DNA of 58,208 bases from PALSA-612 sp964595575 (GCA_964595575.1 CAZQRA010000015.1:1-58208); one strand, 5' to 3'. Shown: positions 1 to 8,114, counted from the first letter of the stretch. Notes: generated from the letters alone by a model not told the origin. Program-made: numbers and translations.

Positions 1-237
1 CGCGAGGACGAGAACGCGGTCTCCAGGCTCGAGCCCGCGGTCCCGCCAGAACCCGGCCGCGCGGGCCACGGCCTCCCGCAGCTCCCCGTAGGTGACGCGC
101 CTTCCCCACGACTCGATCGCGACCTTGGCGTCGGCTCCCGCCGAGAGCAGGTGCTCGGCCGCGTTCATCGGGTCCGACGGCCTGCGGTCGGTCCCCGGGC
201 CGCGGACGACGCGGTCGTTTCCTGTCGCAACGGCCAC
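1..237 (-). CDS. ANL-superfamily acyl-CoA ligase, benzoate-CoA ligase-like (N-terminal part only)
   Basis: Only the first 79 residues are in the window; the gene runs off the left edge. The readable part contains NAAEHLL, then VTYGELREAV and GLEPGDRVLVL, the usual start of the AMP-binding domain in benzoate-CoA ligase-type enzymes, which activate aromatic or alicyclic acids with ATP and CoA. I chose the GTG at 237 because a GGAGG (246-250) lies 8 bases upstream; an in-frame ATG at 168 has no such site. The stop codon of the tetR gene lies 5 bases before this start, so the two are probably co-transcribed. The position beside a benzoyl-CoA reductase cluster suggests benzoate or cyclohexane carboxylate activation, but the substrate is inferred. 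Confidence 0.8.
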   Translation of the reverse strand, partial: MAVATGNDRVVRGPGTDRRPSDPMNAAEHLLSAGADAKVAIESWGRRVTYGELREAVARAAGFWRDRGLEPGDRVLVLA

Positions 238-242
238 CGCCG

Positions 243-944
243 TCACCTCCCCGTTCCTGCGCCCGGTCGCGGCCGGGGCGTCGCCGCCCGAGACCTCGCT
301 CCCAGGAGCTGGAGCGCCTCCCGCTTGCACACCTCGCGGTAGCGCGCGTGCTGGCCCCGCCAGTCCTCCTCCTGCAGCCACTGGAGGAACAGGCCGTCCA
401 CGAGGGCCCGCAGCGCCATCGCCGCCTCGTTCACGTCCTCCACGACGAACGCTCCCTCGGCCACCCCTGCGCGGATCACGTCGGCGTTCAGCGCGTTGAC
501 GATCCCGTCGAAGGTCGCCCGCAGCTCCATGTACCTCTGCTTGCGGGCCGCGTAGCCGACGAGGTCGAGGTAGGCCACATGGAAGCGGCGGTTGGCCTCG
601 GGCTCGATGAAGATGGCATCCACCATGGCCACGACCTTGTCTTCGGGGGTGGTGGCGGCCGCCATTGCCCGCCAGATGCGATCGGCCGTCTGGGAAAGGG
701 CCCAACGCATGGTGGCGAGGATGAGGTTCTCCTTGGTCTTGAAGTAGTAGGGAATGAGCCCCTTGCTCATGCCCGCGGCCTCGGCGATCTCCCGCATCGA
801 GGCGCGGTCGACCCCCCGCTCCCCGATCAACCGGTAGGCGCTGCGGATCAGTTGGAGCTGCCGCTTTGGGTGCTCCTCCTCGAGCAGCCGCCCATCGCTC
901 CCGGGCCGAGCGGCGCTGCCCACGCCGGGCATGCCGTGGGTCAC
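243..944 (-). CDS. TetR-family transcriptional regulator
   Basis: A one-component repressor of 233 residues. The helix-turn-helix lies at about residues 47-68 (SMREIAEAAGMSKGLIPYYF followed by KTKENLI), the typical TetR DNA-binding helix and tail. The C-terminal ligand domain is helical and ends in an Arg/Pro-rich tail. I chose the GTG at 944 because its second and third bases form the TGA of an upstream reading frame (a GTGA overlap); an ATG at 932 is the alternative. The frame is also open upstream to 1256 and would give a 337-residue protein with an IclR-type helix-turn-helix at its N-terminus; the stretch between looks non-coding (see the pseudogene entry). It probably controls the divergent bcr genes through the inverted repeats at 1383-1423. 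The likely ligand is an aromatic or alicyclic acyl-CoA, which is inference. Confidence 0.85.
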   Translation of the reverse strand: MTHGMPGVGSAARPGSDGRLLEEEHPKRQLQLIRSAYRLIGERGVDRASMREIAEAAGMSKGLIPYYFKTKENLILATMRWALSQTADRIWRAMAAATTPEDKVVAMVDAIFIEPEANRRFHVAYLDLVGYAARKQRYMELRATFDGIVNALNADVIRAGVAEGAFVVEDVNEAAMALRALVDGLFLQWLQEEDWRGQHARYREVCKREALQLLGARSRAATPRPRPGAGTGR

Positions 945-1256
945 GGCGGGTCGAACGTGGCCGGGGCCCCGACTCCGTACGCCTTTGCCCTCCCCTCGCG
1001 GTAGCCGGGGACGAGGCCGGCGTCCTCCCTGGGCGCGGTGGTGGCCGGGGCCGCTGCCCGCTCGGTCCTCCGCCAGGCGGTAGGCTCCGGTCTCGGGGTC
1101 GCGCTCGACGAGATCGAGCCGCTCTAGGGTGCGCAGGAGGGCCGACAGGGTGCCCTTGGCGATGGCGAGCTCGCGGCTCAGCTCGGACAGGCGGCGGCCG
1201 CCCTGGGCGCCGGCCAAGGCGCGCAGCACCCGGACCGCCCGCACCACGGAGCCCAC
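941..1256 (-). pseudogene. Remnant of an IclR-type regulator joined to the tail of another reading frame
   Basis: From the ATG at 1256, about 63 residues form a clear IclR N-terminal winged helix: RAVRVLRALAG, then LSELSRELAIAKGTLSALL and LVERDPETGAYRLAE. After about 1068 this frame becomes Arg/Gly/Pro-rich and protein-like features vanish. A different minus frame over roughly 1045-941 reads as a plausible protein C-terminus (EDAGLVPGYREG, then AYGVGAPATFDPP) and stops at TGA 943-941, overlapping the GTG start of tetR. The simplest reading is a deletion that joined the head of an iclR gene to the tail of another gene. A genuine IclR-TetR double-headed protein is possible, since the frame stays open to 243, but less likely. 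Confidence 0.55.
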
Positions 1257-1318
1257 CTCCCCTGGGCGCCGTTCGCTATCGAGAACAGTGGTGGCGATGC
1301 TCCCACGCTACGGGGCTA

Positions 1319-1334
1319 GAACCGGGCCGGTCAA
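1319..1334. promoter_or_regulatory. Degenerate operator-like half site
   Basis: GAACCGGGCCGGTCAA carries one good CGGTCA arm and a poor opposite arm of the motif seen twice at 1383-1423. It lies in the divergent region between the iclR remnant and bcrC. It could be a weaker third binding site for the TetR protein; chance similarity is also possible in GC-rich DNA. Confidence 0.3.
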
Positions 1335-1382
1335 TGATGCCGTCGACCCGAAAAGATGATGCGTAAGTCCCATTGTTGTCGT

Positions 1383-1398
1383 TTGACCGACCGGTCAA
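1383..1398. promoter_or_regulatory. Probable TetR operator, copy 1
   Basis: TTGACCGACCGGTCAA is an inverted repeat, TGACCG-AC-CGGTCA with one extra matching pair outside. It ends two bases before the ATG at 1400. A second copy follows with a centre-to-centre distance of 26 bp. Repeats of this kind are typical TetR operators, and a tetR gene lies next door. Confidence 0.65.
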
Positions 1399-1399
1399 G

Positions 1400-2605
1400 A
1401 TGCTCGATGTGACCGAGCGGTCAAACGGGACGGCCGCGGCAGCGACGGAGGAGCTGGAGGCGATCGTCGAGGAGTGCCGGGAGCTGGTCGCCGACGACTC
1501 CTACCCAAGGGTGCGGCGGTGGCTCCAGGAGCACCCGGGGGGCAAGGTGCTGGGGCACTTCCAGGTGTACTTCCCCGAGGAGCTCGCCCACGCCGCCGGC
1601 ATGCTCCCCATCAAGATCCTCGGCGCCCCCAGCCAGCTCCAGATCCGCCAGGCGGACGCCCGCATCGCCGCCTTCGTCTGCTCGATCGTACGGAGCTCGC
1701 TCGAGCTGGCGCTGAGCGGGCGGCTCGACTTCCTGTCGCTGTTCGTGACCCACCCCATCTGCGACGCCGCCCGGCACTCGTGCGGGGTGTGGGCCCGCAA
1801 CTTCCCCGACCTTCCCTGCCAGATCCTCTACTTCCCGCACAACGCCCGCTCCGCGTACGCGGAGGACTACCTCGTCGCCGAGTACCGGCGCATCGGCGAC
1901 CTCATCTCGGCGGTCGCGGGCCGGCCTCTCACCGACGAGGCCTTGCGGGAGTCGATCGCCCTCTTCAACGAGAACCGACGGCTGTTGCGGGAGCTCTACC
2001 GGATCAAGCGGGAGACGCCCTGGCTCGTCTCCTCCGTCGAGGCCTACGTGCTCACCCGCGCCGCCGCCGTCATGCCCCGGGAGGAGCACAACGCCCTCCT
2101 AGCGCGGGCTCTCGAGCTCATCCAGGCCCGTCAGGCCAAGCCCCAAGACCGAATCAGGGTCGTCTTCGAGGGAGGGTTCTGCGAGCAGCCCCCGGTGGAC
2201 ATGCTGGCCATCATCCAGGACATCTGCTACGTGGTCGACGACGACCTCCTCATCGGCTTGCGCTGGCTCACGGAGGACGTCCCCGTGGACGGGGACCCCA
2301 TCGTAAACCTGGCCCGGGCCTACATCGAGACGTCGAGCTACAGCCCGGTGCAGCGGGACCCAGCCAAGCCGAAGGAGGAGATGCTCGTGCGCCGGATCCG
2401 GGAGGCAGGCGCCGAGGCGGCGATCGTGGCTGCCGCCAAGATGTGCGAGCCCGGCCTCGAGGAGCAGGTGACCTACTCCCGCGCGCTCGAGCGGGAAGGC
2501 ATCCCGCACCTGATCATGGAGTTCGAGGAGAAGACGAACGTCTTCGAGCAAATGCGCATGGAGGTCGAGACGTTCGCCGAGTCGCTGCTGTTCGAGTTCG
2601 CATAG
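1400..2605 (+). CDS. bcrC: Benzoyl-CoA reductase, catalytic subunit C (BcrC/BzdN type)
   Basis: This belongs to the 2-hydroxyacyl-CoA dehydratase D family (about 401 residues). With the next gene it should form the catalytic half of an ATP-driven benzoyl-CoA reductase, which reduces the ring by single electrons via [4Fe-4S] clusters. Family marks are GKVLGHFQVYFPEELAHAAG near the start, a cysteine in FVCSIVRS, the pair of cysteines in HPICDAARHSC, GGFCEQPP and KMCEPGLEEQ. Its length matches BcrC/BzdN. The start is uncertain: ATG 1400 has no ribosome binding site, and TTG codons at 1373/1376 are in frame, so a leaderless message is possible. Two operator-like repeats overlap the start. Related 2-hydroxyacyl-CoA dehydratases share the fold, but gene order and both activase genes favour benzoyl-CoA reductase. 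Confidence 0.82.
   Translation: MLDVTERSNGTAAAATEELEAIVEECRELVADDSYPRVRRWLQEHPGGKVLGHFQVYFPEELAHAAGMLPIKILGAPSQLQIRQADARIAAFVCSIVRSSLELALSGRLDFLSLFVTHPICDAARHSCGVWARNFPDLPCQILYFPHNARSAYAEDYLVAEYRRIGDLISAVAGRPLTDEALRESIALFNENRRLLRELYRIKRETPWLVSSVEAYVLTRAAAVMPREEHNALLARALELIQARQAKPQDRIRVVFEGGFCEQPPVDMLAIIQDICYVVDDDLLIGLRWLTEDVPVDGDPIVNLARAYIETSSYSPVQRDPAKPKEEMLVRRIREAGAEAAIVAAAKMCEPGLEEQVTYSRALEREGIPHLIMEFEEKTNVFEQMRMEVETFAESLLFEFA
1410..1423. promoter_or_regulatory. Probable TetR operator, copy 2, inside the bcrC reading frame
   Basis: TGACCGAGCGGTCA repeats the two 6-base arms of the first operator exactly around a different 2-base centre (AG instead of AC). The site is within the first eight codons of bcrC as annotated. 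Conservation of the arms with a changed centre argues for protein recognition rather than coding constraint. Confidence 0.6.
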
Positions 2606-2618
2606 GAGGGACGAGGTC

Positions 2619-3935
2619 GTGGGCAAGACCGTGCGGGAGACGATCGACGGGGCGGCGCCGCGCTCGGAGCTGATCGGCGCCAGCAGGGCCGAGAGCCGGC
2701 GGTTGATGGAGGCGTGGTGGCGCGAGCTCGTGGAGGCGGAAGAGGCCGGCCGACCGGTGGCCAACGTCTTCGTCATGGGCTCGGTGGCCGAGGTGCTACG
2801 CGCGTTCGACATCCCCATGAGCCACCCCGAGATCACCTCCCTCCAGACCGCGGTGCGCGGCAAGTCGGGAGAGCTGATCGCCGCCGCCGAGGACTACGGC
2901 TACTCCCCCGACGTCTGCGGCTACGTGAAGGTGGACACCGGTCTCCACCTGACCGGCCGTAACCACCCGCACGGGAAGCTGCCGCGTCCCTCGCTCGTCG
3001 TCTCCCCCAACACCTGCAACACCTACATCAAGTGGTCGGAGATCTGGGAGCGCACCTACGGCTGTCCGGTGTTCGTGCTCGACCTTCCCGGCTGGCGCGG
3101 CACCGGCGGCGACTACCGCGTGGGCGGCGAGTCCTTCCGTCGGGACTGCGCCTACGTGGAGGGCCAGCTGCGCGAGCTCATCGCCCTCTGCGAGCAGGTG
3201 ACGGGTCGCCGGCTCGACCTCGACCGTCTCCGGGAGGTGATGGGCGAGGTGAACGAGCTCGCCCGCCTCTACCAGGAGGTGCTGGCCGAGAACAAGCACC
3301 GGCCGGCGCCCTTCGACGCCATGCTCGACGGGCTCAACTACATGGGCATCGCCAACACCTACCGCGGTAGCCGCGAGGGCACCGAGTTCATGCGCCTGGC
3401 CCGCGACGAGCTGCGCGAGCGGGTGCGCCTGGGCATCGGCGCCGTCCCCGAGGAGCGCTTCCGGCTACTCCTCGTCGGCACCGCCTGCTACTCGCACTTC
3501 CGCCGGTTCCTCGAGCTCTTCCACGAGTGGGGAGGCGTCTTCGTGCACTCCGAGTACATGACCTTCGGCGGCGGCGGCATCGACAAGGGGATCGACTACG
3601 ACCTCCGGCGGCCGATCGAGAGCCTGGCCGAGCAGATCCTGCTCACGTCCCAGCAGAGCTTCTTCAGCCTCTTCTTCAACCAGGACTGGCAAGCGAGGAC
3701 GGTCGCGGAGTGGGGCATCGACGGCATCTGCTACCACGGCATCAAGTCGTGTCGCACGGTGTCCACCGGGCTTCCCGACACGCGGGAGTGGCAGATGCGC
3801 GAGCACGACATCCCCGGCCTCTTCATCCAGTCCGATCTCGTGGATGGACGCCTGTGGTCGGACGCCCAGATGAAGAACCGCATCGACGCCTTCTTCGAGG
3901 CCCTGGCCAGCCGAAAGGCCCTCGAGACCCGATGA
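2619..3935 (+). CDS. bcrB: Benzoyl-CoA reductase, catalytic subunit B (BcrB/BzdO type)
   Basis: Second subunit of the 2-hydroxyacyl-CoA dehydratase D family, 438 residues, close to the usual 430-450 for BcrB/BzdO. Conserved cysteines sit in SPDVCGYVK (residue 100), SPNTCNTYIKW (133), GTACYSHFRR and HGIKSCRTVS, which are candidate cluster ligands. GTG start at 2619 is preceded by AGGAGGG just after the bcrC stop, so the two are translated together. The stop overlaps the next start as ATGA. In known enzymes this subunit pairs with BcrC to hold the benzoyl-CoA site and receives electrons from the BcrA/BcrD activase. Confidence 0.83.
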   Translation: MGKTVRETIDGAAPRSELIGASRAESRRLMEAWWRELVEAEEAGRPVANVFVMGSVAEVLRAFDIPMSHPEITSLQTAVRGKSGELIAAAEDYGYSPDVCGYVKVDTGLHLTGRNHPHGKLPRPSLVVSPNTCNTYIKWSEIWERTYGCPVFVLDLPGWRGTGGDYRVGGESFRRDCAYVEGQLRELIALCEQVTGRRLDLDRLREVMGEVNELARLYQEVLAENKHRPAPFDAMLDGLNYMGIANTYRGSREGTEFMRLARDELRERVRLGIGAVPEERFRLLLVGTACYSHFRRFLELFHEWGGVFVHSEYMTFGGGGIDKGIDYDLRRPIESLAEQILLTSQQSFFSLFFNQDWQARTVAEWGIDGICYHGIKSCRTVSTGLPDTREWQMREHDIPGLFIQSDLVDGRLWSDAQMKNRIDAFFEALASRKALETR

Positions 3936-4756
3936 CCGGTCCGCTCTTCGTCGCCGGCGTCGACGTGGGGTCCACCCAGACGAAGGCGGTCGTACTCGAC
4001 GCCGAGCCGACCATCCGCGGCCGGGCACTGATCGATACCGGCGCCAAGCTCACCGAGGCCGCCGAGGAGGCCTTCGCCCTCGCCCTCGCCGACGCCGGCC
4101 TGGAGCGCTCCCAGATCGCCGCCGTCATCGGCACAGGGTACGGCCGCTTTCGGGTCGAGTTCGGCGACGCCCAGGTGACCGAGATCTCCTGCCACGCCCG
4201 GGGCGCTGTGTTCCTCTTCCCGGGGACGTCGAGCGTGCTGGACGTGGGCGGCCAGGACACCAAGGCGATTCGCGTGGGCGAGCAGGGCCAGGTGATCGAC
4301 TTCTGCATGAACGACAAGTGCTCCGCCGGCACCGGTCGCTTCCTCGGCGCCGCCTCCCAGGCGCTCGAGCTGCCGCTGGGGGAGCTCGGACCCCTAGCCC
4401 TGACGGCCAAGAACCCCGTCAAGATGACGACCACCTGCACCGTCTTCGCCGAGTCGGAGATCCTCGGCTGGCTGGCGCTCGGCCGTAAGGTGGAGGACGT
4501 CCTCCTGGGCGTGCACATGGCCATCGCCTCCCGGAGCATCAGCCTCCTCCGGCGCGTCGGCATCGAGCCCGAGATCACCTTCACCGGGGGGGTCTCGCGC
4601 AACGCGGCCATGGTGCAGCTGCTCGAGGAGATGACCGAGCTGCCCATCAACGTCTCCGAGGAGTCCCACTACTGCGGCGCCATCGGTGCCGCGCTGTATG
4701 CCCTCGACCGCGCCCTGGCCGAGAGCTCCGCCGCCGCGCCGGGAGGGCTGGTATGA
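3932..4756 (+). CDS. bcrA: Benzoyl-CoA reductase ATPase/activase subunit A (BcrA/BzdP type)
   Basis: ASKHA-fold ATPase of 274 residues that couples ATP hydrolysis to low-potential electron transfer. The phosphate loops are DVGSTQTK (11-18) and DVGGQDTK (104-111), with TGGVSRN near the C-terminus. Cys130 in NDKCSAGTGRF and Cys169 in TTTCTVFAESE are the two cysteines that in this family hold a [4Fe-4S] cluster at the dimer interface. It overlaps bcrB and bcrD by ATGA. At 274 residues it is closer to BzdP than to the longer Thauera BcrA. Confidence 0.87.
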   Translation: MTGPLFVAGVDVGSTQTKAVVLDAEPTIRGRALIDTGAKLTEAAEEAFALALADAGLERSQIAAVIGTGYGRFRVEFGDAQVTEISCHARGAVFLFPGTSSVLDVGGQDTKAIRVGEQGQVIDFCMNDKCSAGTGRFLGAASQALELPLGELGPLALTAKNPVKMTTTCTVFAESEILGWLALGRKVEDVLLGVHMAIASRSISLLRRVGIEPEITFTGGVSRNAAMVQLLEEMTELPINVSEESHYCGAIGAALYALDRALAESSAAAPGGLV

Positions 4757-5562
4757 CGCTCACCCTGGGCATCGACCTCGGCTCCACCTACACGAAGGCC
4801 GTCGCCCTGGACGAGGAGGAGCGGGTGGTAGCGCGGGTCTCGCGAGCGACTGGCTTCAACTTCGCACGGGCGGCGGAGGCCATCCTCGAGGACGCGCTCC
4901 GGGTCGGGCGGCTGAAGCGCGACGACATCGCCTACGTGGCCGCCACCGGCTACGGACGGTACATGGTCCCCTTCCGGGACCTTGCCATCACCGAGCTCAC
5001 CTGCCACGCCTGGGCCGTCCACCGCGCCTTTCCCGGCGTTCGCACCGTGCTCGACGTGGGCGGGCAGACCGCCAAGGCCATCCGCCTCGACGCGGCCGGG
5101 CGCGTGAAGGCGTTCCGGCTCAACGACAAGTGCGCTGCCGGGAGCGGCGCCTTCCTGGAGAAGACCGTCCGGTACATGGGCTTCGACGTCGACGACATCC
5201 CCCGGCTGGCCGACGAGGCCACCGACCCGGCCGAGGTCTCCAGCGTCTGCACCGTCTTCGCCGAGTCGGAGGTCATCAACCACCTGGCTCAGGGTAGGAG
5301 CGCCGAGGACGTGTGCGCAGGGGCCGTGGTCGCCCTCGCCGGCCGCGCCGGCCAGCTCGTCAAGCGCGTGAAGCCGGAGCCCGAGTACGCCCTCACCGGC
5401 GGGCTCACCAGGGTACCGCTGATGAGGCGCAAGCTGGAGGAACTCCTCCAGTGCTCGCTCCACGTCGGCGAGGACGAGCTGGGCGTCTACGCCGGGGCGC
5501 TGGGGGCGGCCATGCTGGCCCACCAGCGGTTGCGGAAGCTGAGCCGGGCCCGGGCTGCCTGA
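4753..5562 (+). CDS. bcrD: Benzoyl-CoA reductase ATPase/activase subunit D (BcrD/BzdQ type)
   Basis: Second ASKHA activase subunit, 269 residues, partner of the preceding gene. Motifs are DLGSTYTK (8-15), DVGGQTAK (101-108, where the partner has the usual DVGGQDTK), Cys127 in NDKCAAGSG and Cys166 in VCTVFAESE, the latter two being the cluster ligands. Two different activase subunits in a row are typical of benzoyl-CoA reductases; 2-hydroxyacyl-CoA dehydratases generally use a single homodimeric activator. No ferredoxin or ferredoxin reductase gene accompanies the cluster here, so the electron donor must be encoded elsewhere. Confidence 0.86.
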   Translation: MTLTLGIDLGSTYTKAVALDEEERVVARVSRATGFNFARAAEAILEDALRVGRLKRDDIAYVAATGYGRYMVPFRDLAITELTCHAWAVHRAFPGVRTVLDVGGQTAKAIRLDAAGRVKAFRLNDKCAAGSGAFLEKTVRYMGFDVDDIPRLADEATDPAEVSSVCTVFAESEVINHLAQGRSAEDVCAGAVVALAGRAGQLVKRVKPEPEYALTGGLTRVPLMRRKLEELLQCSLHVGEDELGVYAGALGAAMLAHQRLRKLSRARAA

Positions 5563-5577
5563 AGGGAGGAAGCGACG

Positions 5578-6318
5578 ATGGAGATGGCTGATCGGGTGGC
5601 GATCGTTACCGGAGGCGCCAGCGGCATCGGCAGAGCCACGGTGCTCCGCTTGGCCGCGGAGGGGGCCCGGGTCGCCGTCTGCGACCTCAACAGCGAAGGC
5701 GCAGGCCAGGTCGCCGCCCAGGTTGGAGGTCTGGCCGTGGCCATGGACGTCACCGACACCGCCAGCGTCCGGGCCGGGGTGGCCACGACCGTGGAGCGTC
5801 TGGGACCCCCGGACGTCCTCGTCAACGCCGCCGGATGGGACCGAATCGCGCGCTTCCTGGAGACCGACGAGGCCTTCTGGGACCAGGTGATCGCCATCAA
5901 CTTCCGCGGCGTCGTCGCCACCTGCCACGCTGTGCTCCCGTTCATGGTGGAGCGCGGCTCGGGCTCGGTCGTCAACGTCGCCTCGGAAGCCGGGCGGGCG
6001 GGGTCGTCAGGCGAGGCTGTCTACTCAGGTGCCAAGGGAGCAGTGATCGCCTTCTCCAAAGCTATCGCCCGTGAGGTGGCTCGGCACGGCGTTCGCGTCA
6101 ACGTCGTGGCTCCCGGCGTCACGGACACGCCCTTCGTCCGGCGCAACATCGAGGAGGGGCATGGGAAGCTGATGGACGCGATCGTGGCGGCGACGCCGCT
6201 GCGACGGATGTCGACGCCCGAGGAAGTGGCCGAGGCGATCCTCTTTTTGGCCTCCGACCGCGCCTCCTTCACCACCGGCGAGACCCTCTCGGTGAGCGGC
6301 GGGCTGGTGATGGCGTGA
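5578..6318 (+). CDS. badH: SDR-family 2-hydroxycyclohexanecarboxyl-CoA dehydrogenase, BadH-like
   Basis: Short-chain dehydrogenase of 246 residues with the NAD-binding TGGASGIG (11-18), NAAG (83-86), catalytic Ser136, Tyr149 and Lys153 (YSGAK) and a C-terminal SVSGG. BadH of Rhodopseudomonas oxidises 2-hydroxycyclohexane-1-carboxyl-CoA to the 2-keto form with NAD+. The specific name rests on context: it follows the bcr genes directly (15-base gap, GGAGG before ATG 5578), overlaps a BadK-like hydratase and is close to a clear BadI homologue. SDR sequence alone would only support a 3-hydroxyacyl-CoA-type dehydrogenase. Confidence 0.75.
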   Translation: MEMADRVAIVTGGASGIGRATVLRLAAEGARVAVCDLNSEGAGQVAAQVGGLAVAMDVTDTASVRAGVATTVERLGPPDVLVNAAGWDRIARFLETDEAFWDQVIAINFRGVVATCHAVLPFMVERGSGSVVNVASEAGRAGSSGEAVYSGAKGAVIAFSKAIAREVARHGVRVNVVAPGVTDTPFVRRNIEEGHGKLMDAIVAATPLRRMSTPEEVAEAILFLASDRASFTTGETLSVSGGLVMA

Positions 6319-7103
6319 CCGAGCCGCTCGTCCTGTGGGCACAAGAAGGCGCCGTCGGTATCGCGACGCTGAACCGGCCGCAGGCGCTCAACGCCCTGAC
6401 CGTGGAGCTGCTCCAGGAGCTCGATCGGCTGGTCGGGGAAGCCGAGCGGGACGAGGGCGTCCTCGCTCTCGTCCTCGCCGGGGCGGGCGAGAGGGCCTTC
6501 TGCGCCGGCGCCGACCTCAAGACCCTCGAGCGGGAGTACGCAGGCGGCGCAGAGCCGGACGAGCTCGTCCACGTCATGCGCCACGTCTACGGGCGCATCG
6601 AGCGTCTGGAGCTGCCGGTGGTAGCCGCCGTGCACGGCTACTGCTTCGGCGGCGGGCTCGAGCTGATGCTCGCCGCCGACCTGTGCGTGGCCGCCGACGA
6701 CGCCCGCTTCGCCCTTCCTGAGGTCAAGGTGGGCGCGCTCCCCGGGGCCGGCGGCACCCAACGGCTGCCGCGGCTCATCGGGGCCCGCCGGGCCAAGGAG
6801 CTCATGCTCACCGGTGAGCCGATCGAGGCTGCGGAGGCCTATCGGATCGGGCTCGTCAACCGCGTCGTTCCGGCAGCGTCGCTTCGGGCCGAGGCGGTGG
6901 CGCTGGCGGCCACCATCGCCGCGAGGGCTCCCCTCGCCGTGCGCAAGATCAAGGAGGCCGTCGACCGGGGCCTCGATCTCGACCTGGAGTCCGGCCTTGC
7001 GCTCGAGCGCGCCTGCCATGTCTTCCTCCGACACACCCGCGACCGCCGGGAGGGTATCCGTGCCTTCCTGGAGAAGCGCCCGCCGGTCTTCGCCGGTCGC
7101 TGA
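6315..7103 (+). CDS. badK: Enoyl-CoA hydratase, BadK-like
   Basis: Crotonase-fold hydratase of 262 residues. The oxyanion-hole region reads FCAGADLK (62-69), and both catalytic glutamates are in place: Glu116 in GGGLELML and Glu136 in LPEVKVG. GALPGAGGTQRLPRLIG is characteristic of true hydratases. In the alicyclic branch of anaerobic benzoate degradation BadK adds water to cyclohex-1-ene-1-carboxyl-CoA, giving the substrate of BadH. GTG start overlaps the badH stop as GTGA. A generic enoyl-CoA hydratase role is the alternative. Confidence 0.75.
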   Translation: MTEPLVLWAQEGAVGIATLNRPQALNALTVELLQELDRLVGEAERDEGVLALVLAGAGERAFCAGADLKTLEREYAGGAEPDELVHVMRHVYGRIERLELPVVAAVHGYCFGGGLELMLAADLCVAADDARFALPEVKVGALPGAGGTQRLPRLIGARRAKELMLTGEPIEAAEAYRIGLVNRVVPAASLRAEAVALAATIAARAPLAVRKIKEAVDRGLDLDLESGLALERACHVFLRHTRDRREGIRAFLEKRPPVFAGR

Positions 7104-7283
7104 GGGAGCCTCCCCTCCCCTCCCGAGGGGTGAGCTGCAGGCAGCCGCGGTGCTCGCCATCGTGGCGCCCGGATTGCAGGCGGTGGCGTGGGGCGATCCC
7201 GACGAGGAGCGAGTCTTGGGAGTCGGCGAGGGTGCGGAGGCGGTAGGCTCGGCATGCCAACGACACCACCGGAGGCATAGCCC

Positions 7284-8114
7284 ATGAACGTCTCCTCGCG
7301 TTTTGACATCACCGGGTTCGGGGCAATCGTCACCGGCGCCGCCAGCGGCCTGGGGCTGGCGTACAGCGAGGTGCTGGGGGCGCACGGGGCACGGGTGACG
7401 CTGATCGACGTCGATGCCGACGCCCTCTCCCAGCAGGTCTCGCGACTTCGAGGCGAGGGGCTCGACGTGCGGGGCGCCGTCGCCGACGTGACGGATCACG
7501 CCGCCCTCGATCGCGCGATCGACGAGGCGGCCGAGCTGTACGGTCGGCTCGACGTCGCCTTCGCCAACGCCGGCATCGACTCGGGCCCCGGCTTCCTCCG
7601 CGGCTGGGCCGGCGGGCCCCGCCAACGGGTGGAGGAGGGGGCGCTCGAGCGCTACACGGACGAGCGCTGGAGCCGCGTCATCGACGTGAACCTCAACGGG
7701 ATCTTCGCCACGGCCCGGGCCGCCGCCCGCCACATGCGTCCCCGTCGGTTCGGCCGGATCATTGTGACGACCTCGCTGGCGGCGACCAGGGTCGAGCCCG
7801 CCATCGGCTCCGCCTACATGGCCGCCAAGGCCGGGGCCCGCCACTTCATGCGCTCGATCGCCCTGGAGCTCGCCGCCTACGGCATCACCGTGAACGCCAT
7901 TGCGCCGGGGTTCTTCGTCACCAACATCGGCGGCGGCCACGCACGCGATCCCGAGCTGCAGGCGGCGGTGGCGCGGGAGATCCCCATGCACCGCGTGGGC
8001 CAGCCGGACGACATCAAGGCGCTCGCCCTCTTCCTCGCCTCGCCGGCCTCCGAGTACATCACGGGGCAGGAGATCGTGATCGACGGCGGCTGGGGCCTGG
8101 GGGTGGCCGACTGA
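7284..8114 (+). CDS. SDR-family oxidoreductase
   Basis: Second short-chain dehydrogenase, 276 residues, with TGAASGLG (17-24), NAG (95-97), Ser164, Tyr178 and Lys182 (YMAAK). It has an insertion around residues 100-125 not seen in the BadH-like gene. The start at 7284 has a CCGGAGG site about 10 bases upstream. A 180-base gap separates it from badK, so it may have its own promoter. It ends just before a hairpin that separates it from the convergent badI. Likely oxidises a hydroxyacyl-CoA or related alcohol, but the substrate is not evident. Confidence 0.8.
   Translation: MNVSSRFDITGFGAIVTGAASGLGLAYSEVLGAHGARVTLIDVDADALSQQVSRLRGEGLDVRGAVADVTDHAALDRAIDEAAELYGRLDVAFANAGIDSGPGFLRGWAGGPRQRVEEGALERYTDERWSRVIDVNLNGIFATARAAARHMRPRRFGRIIVTTSLAATRVEPAIGSAYMAAKAGARHFMRSIALELAAYGITVNAIAPGFFVTNIGGGHARDPELQAAVAREIPMHRVGQPDDIKALALFLASPASEYITGQEIVIDGGWGLGVAD

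Noticed and set aside
4669..5928. A 419-codon open frame on the minus strand opposite bcrD and badH
   Set aside because: Composition mirrors the coding strand and no family features appear.
7117..7130. A small hairpin (CCCCT/AGGGG) after badK as a terminator
   Set aside because: Only five base pairs with a 4-base loop in a C-rich run; too weak to claim.
6021..7991. A 656-codon open frame on the minus strand opposite badH, badK and the SDR
   Set aside because: It spans three real genes and two gaps between them, with no recognisable motif; a complement artefact of high GC.
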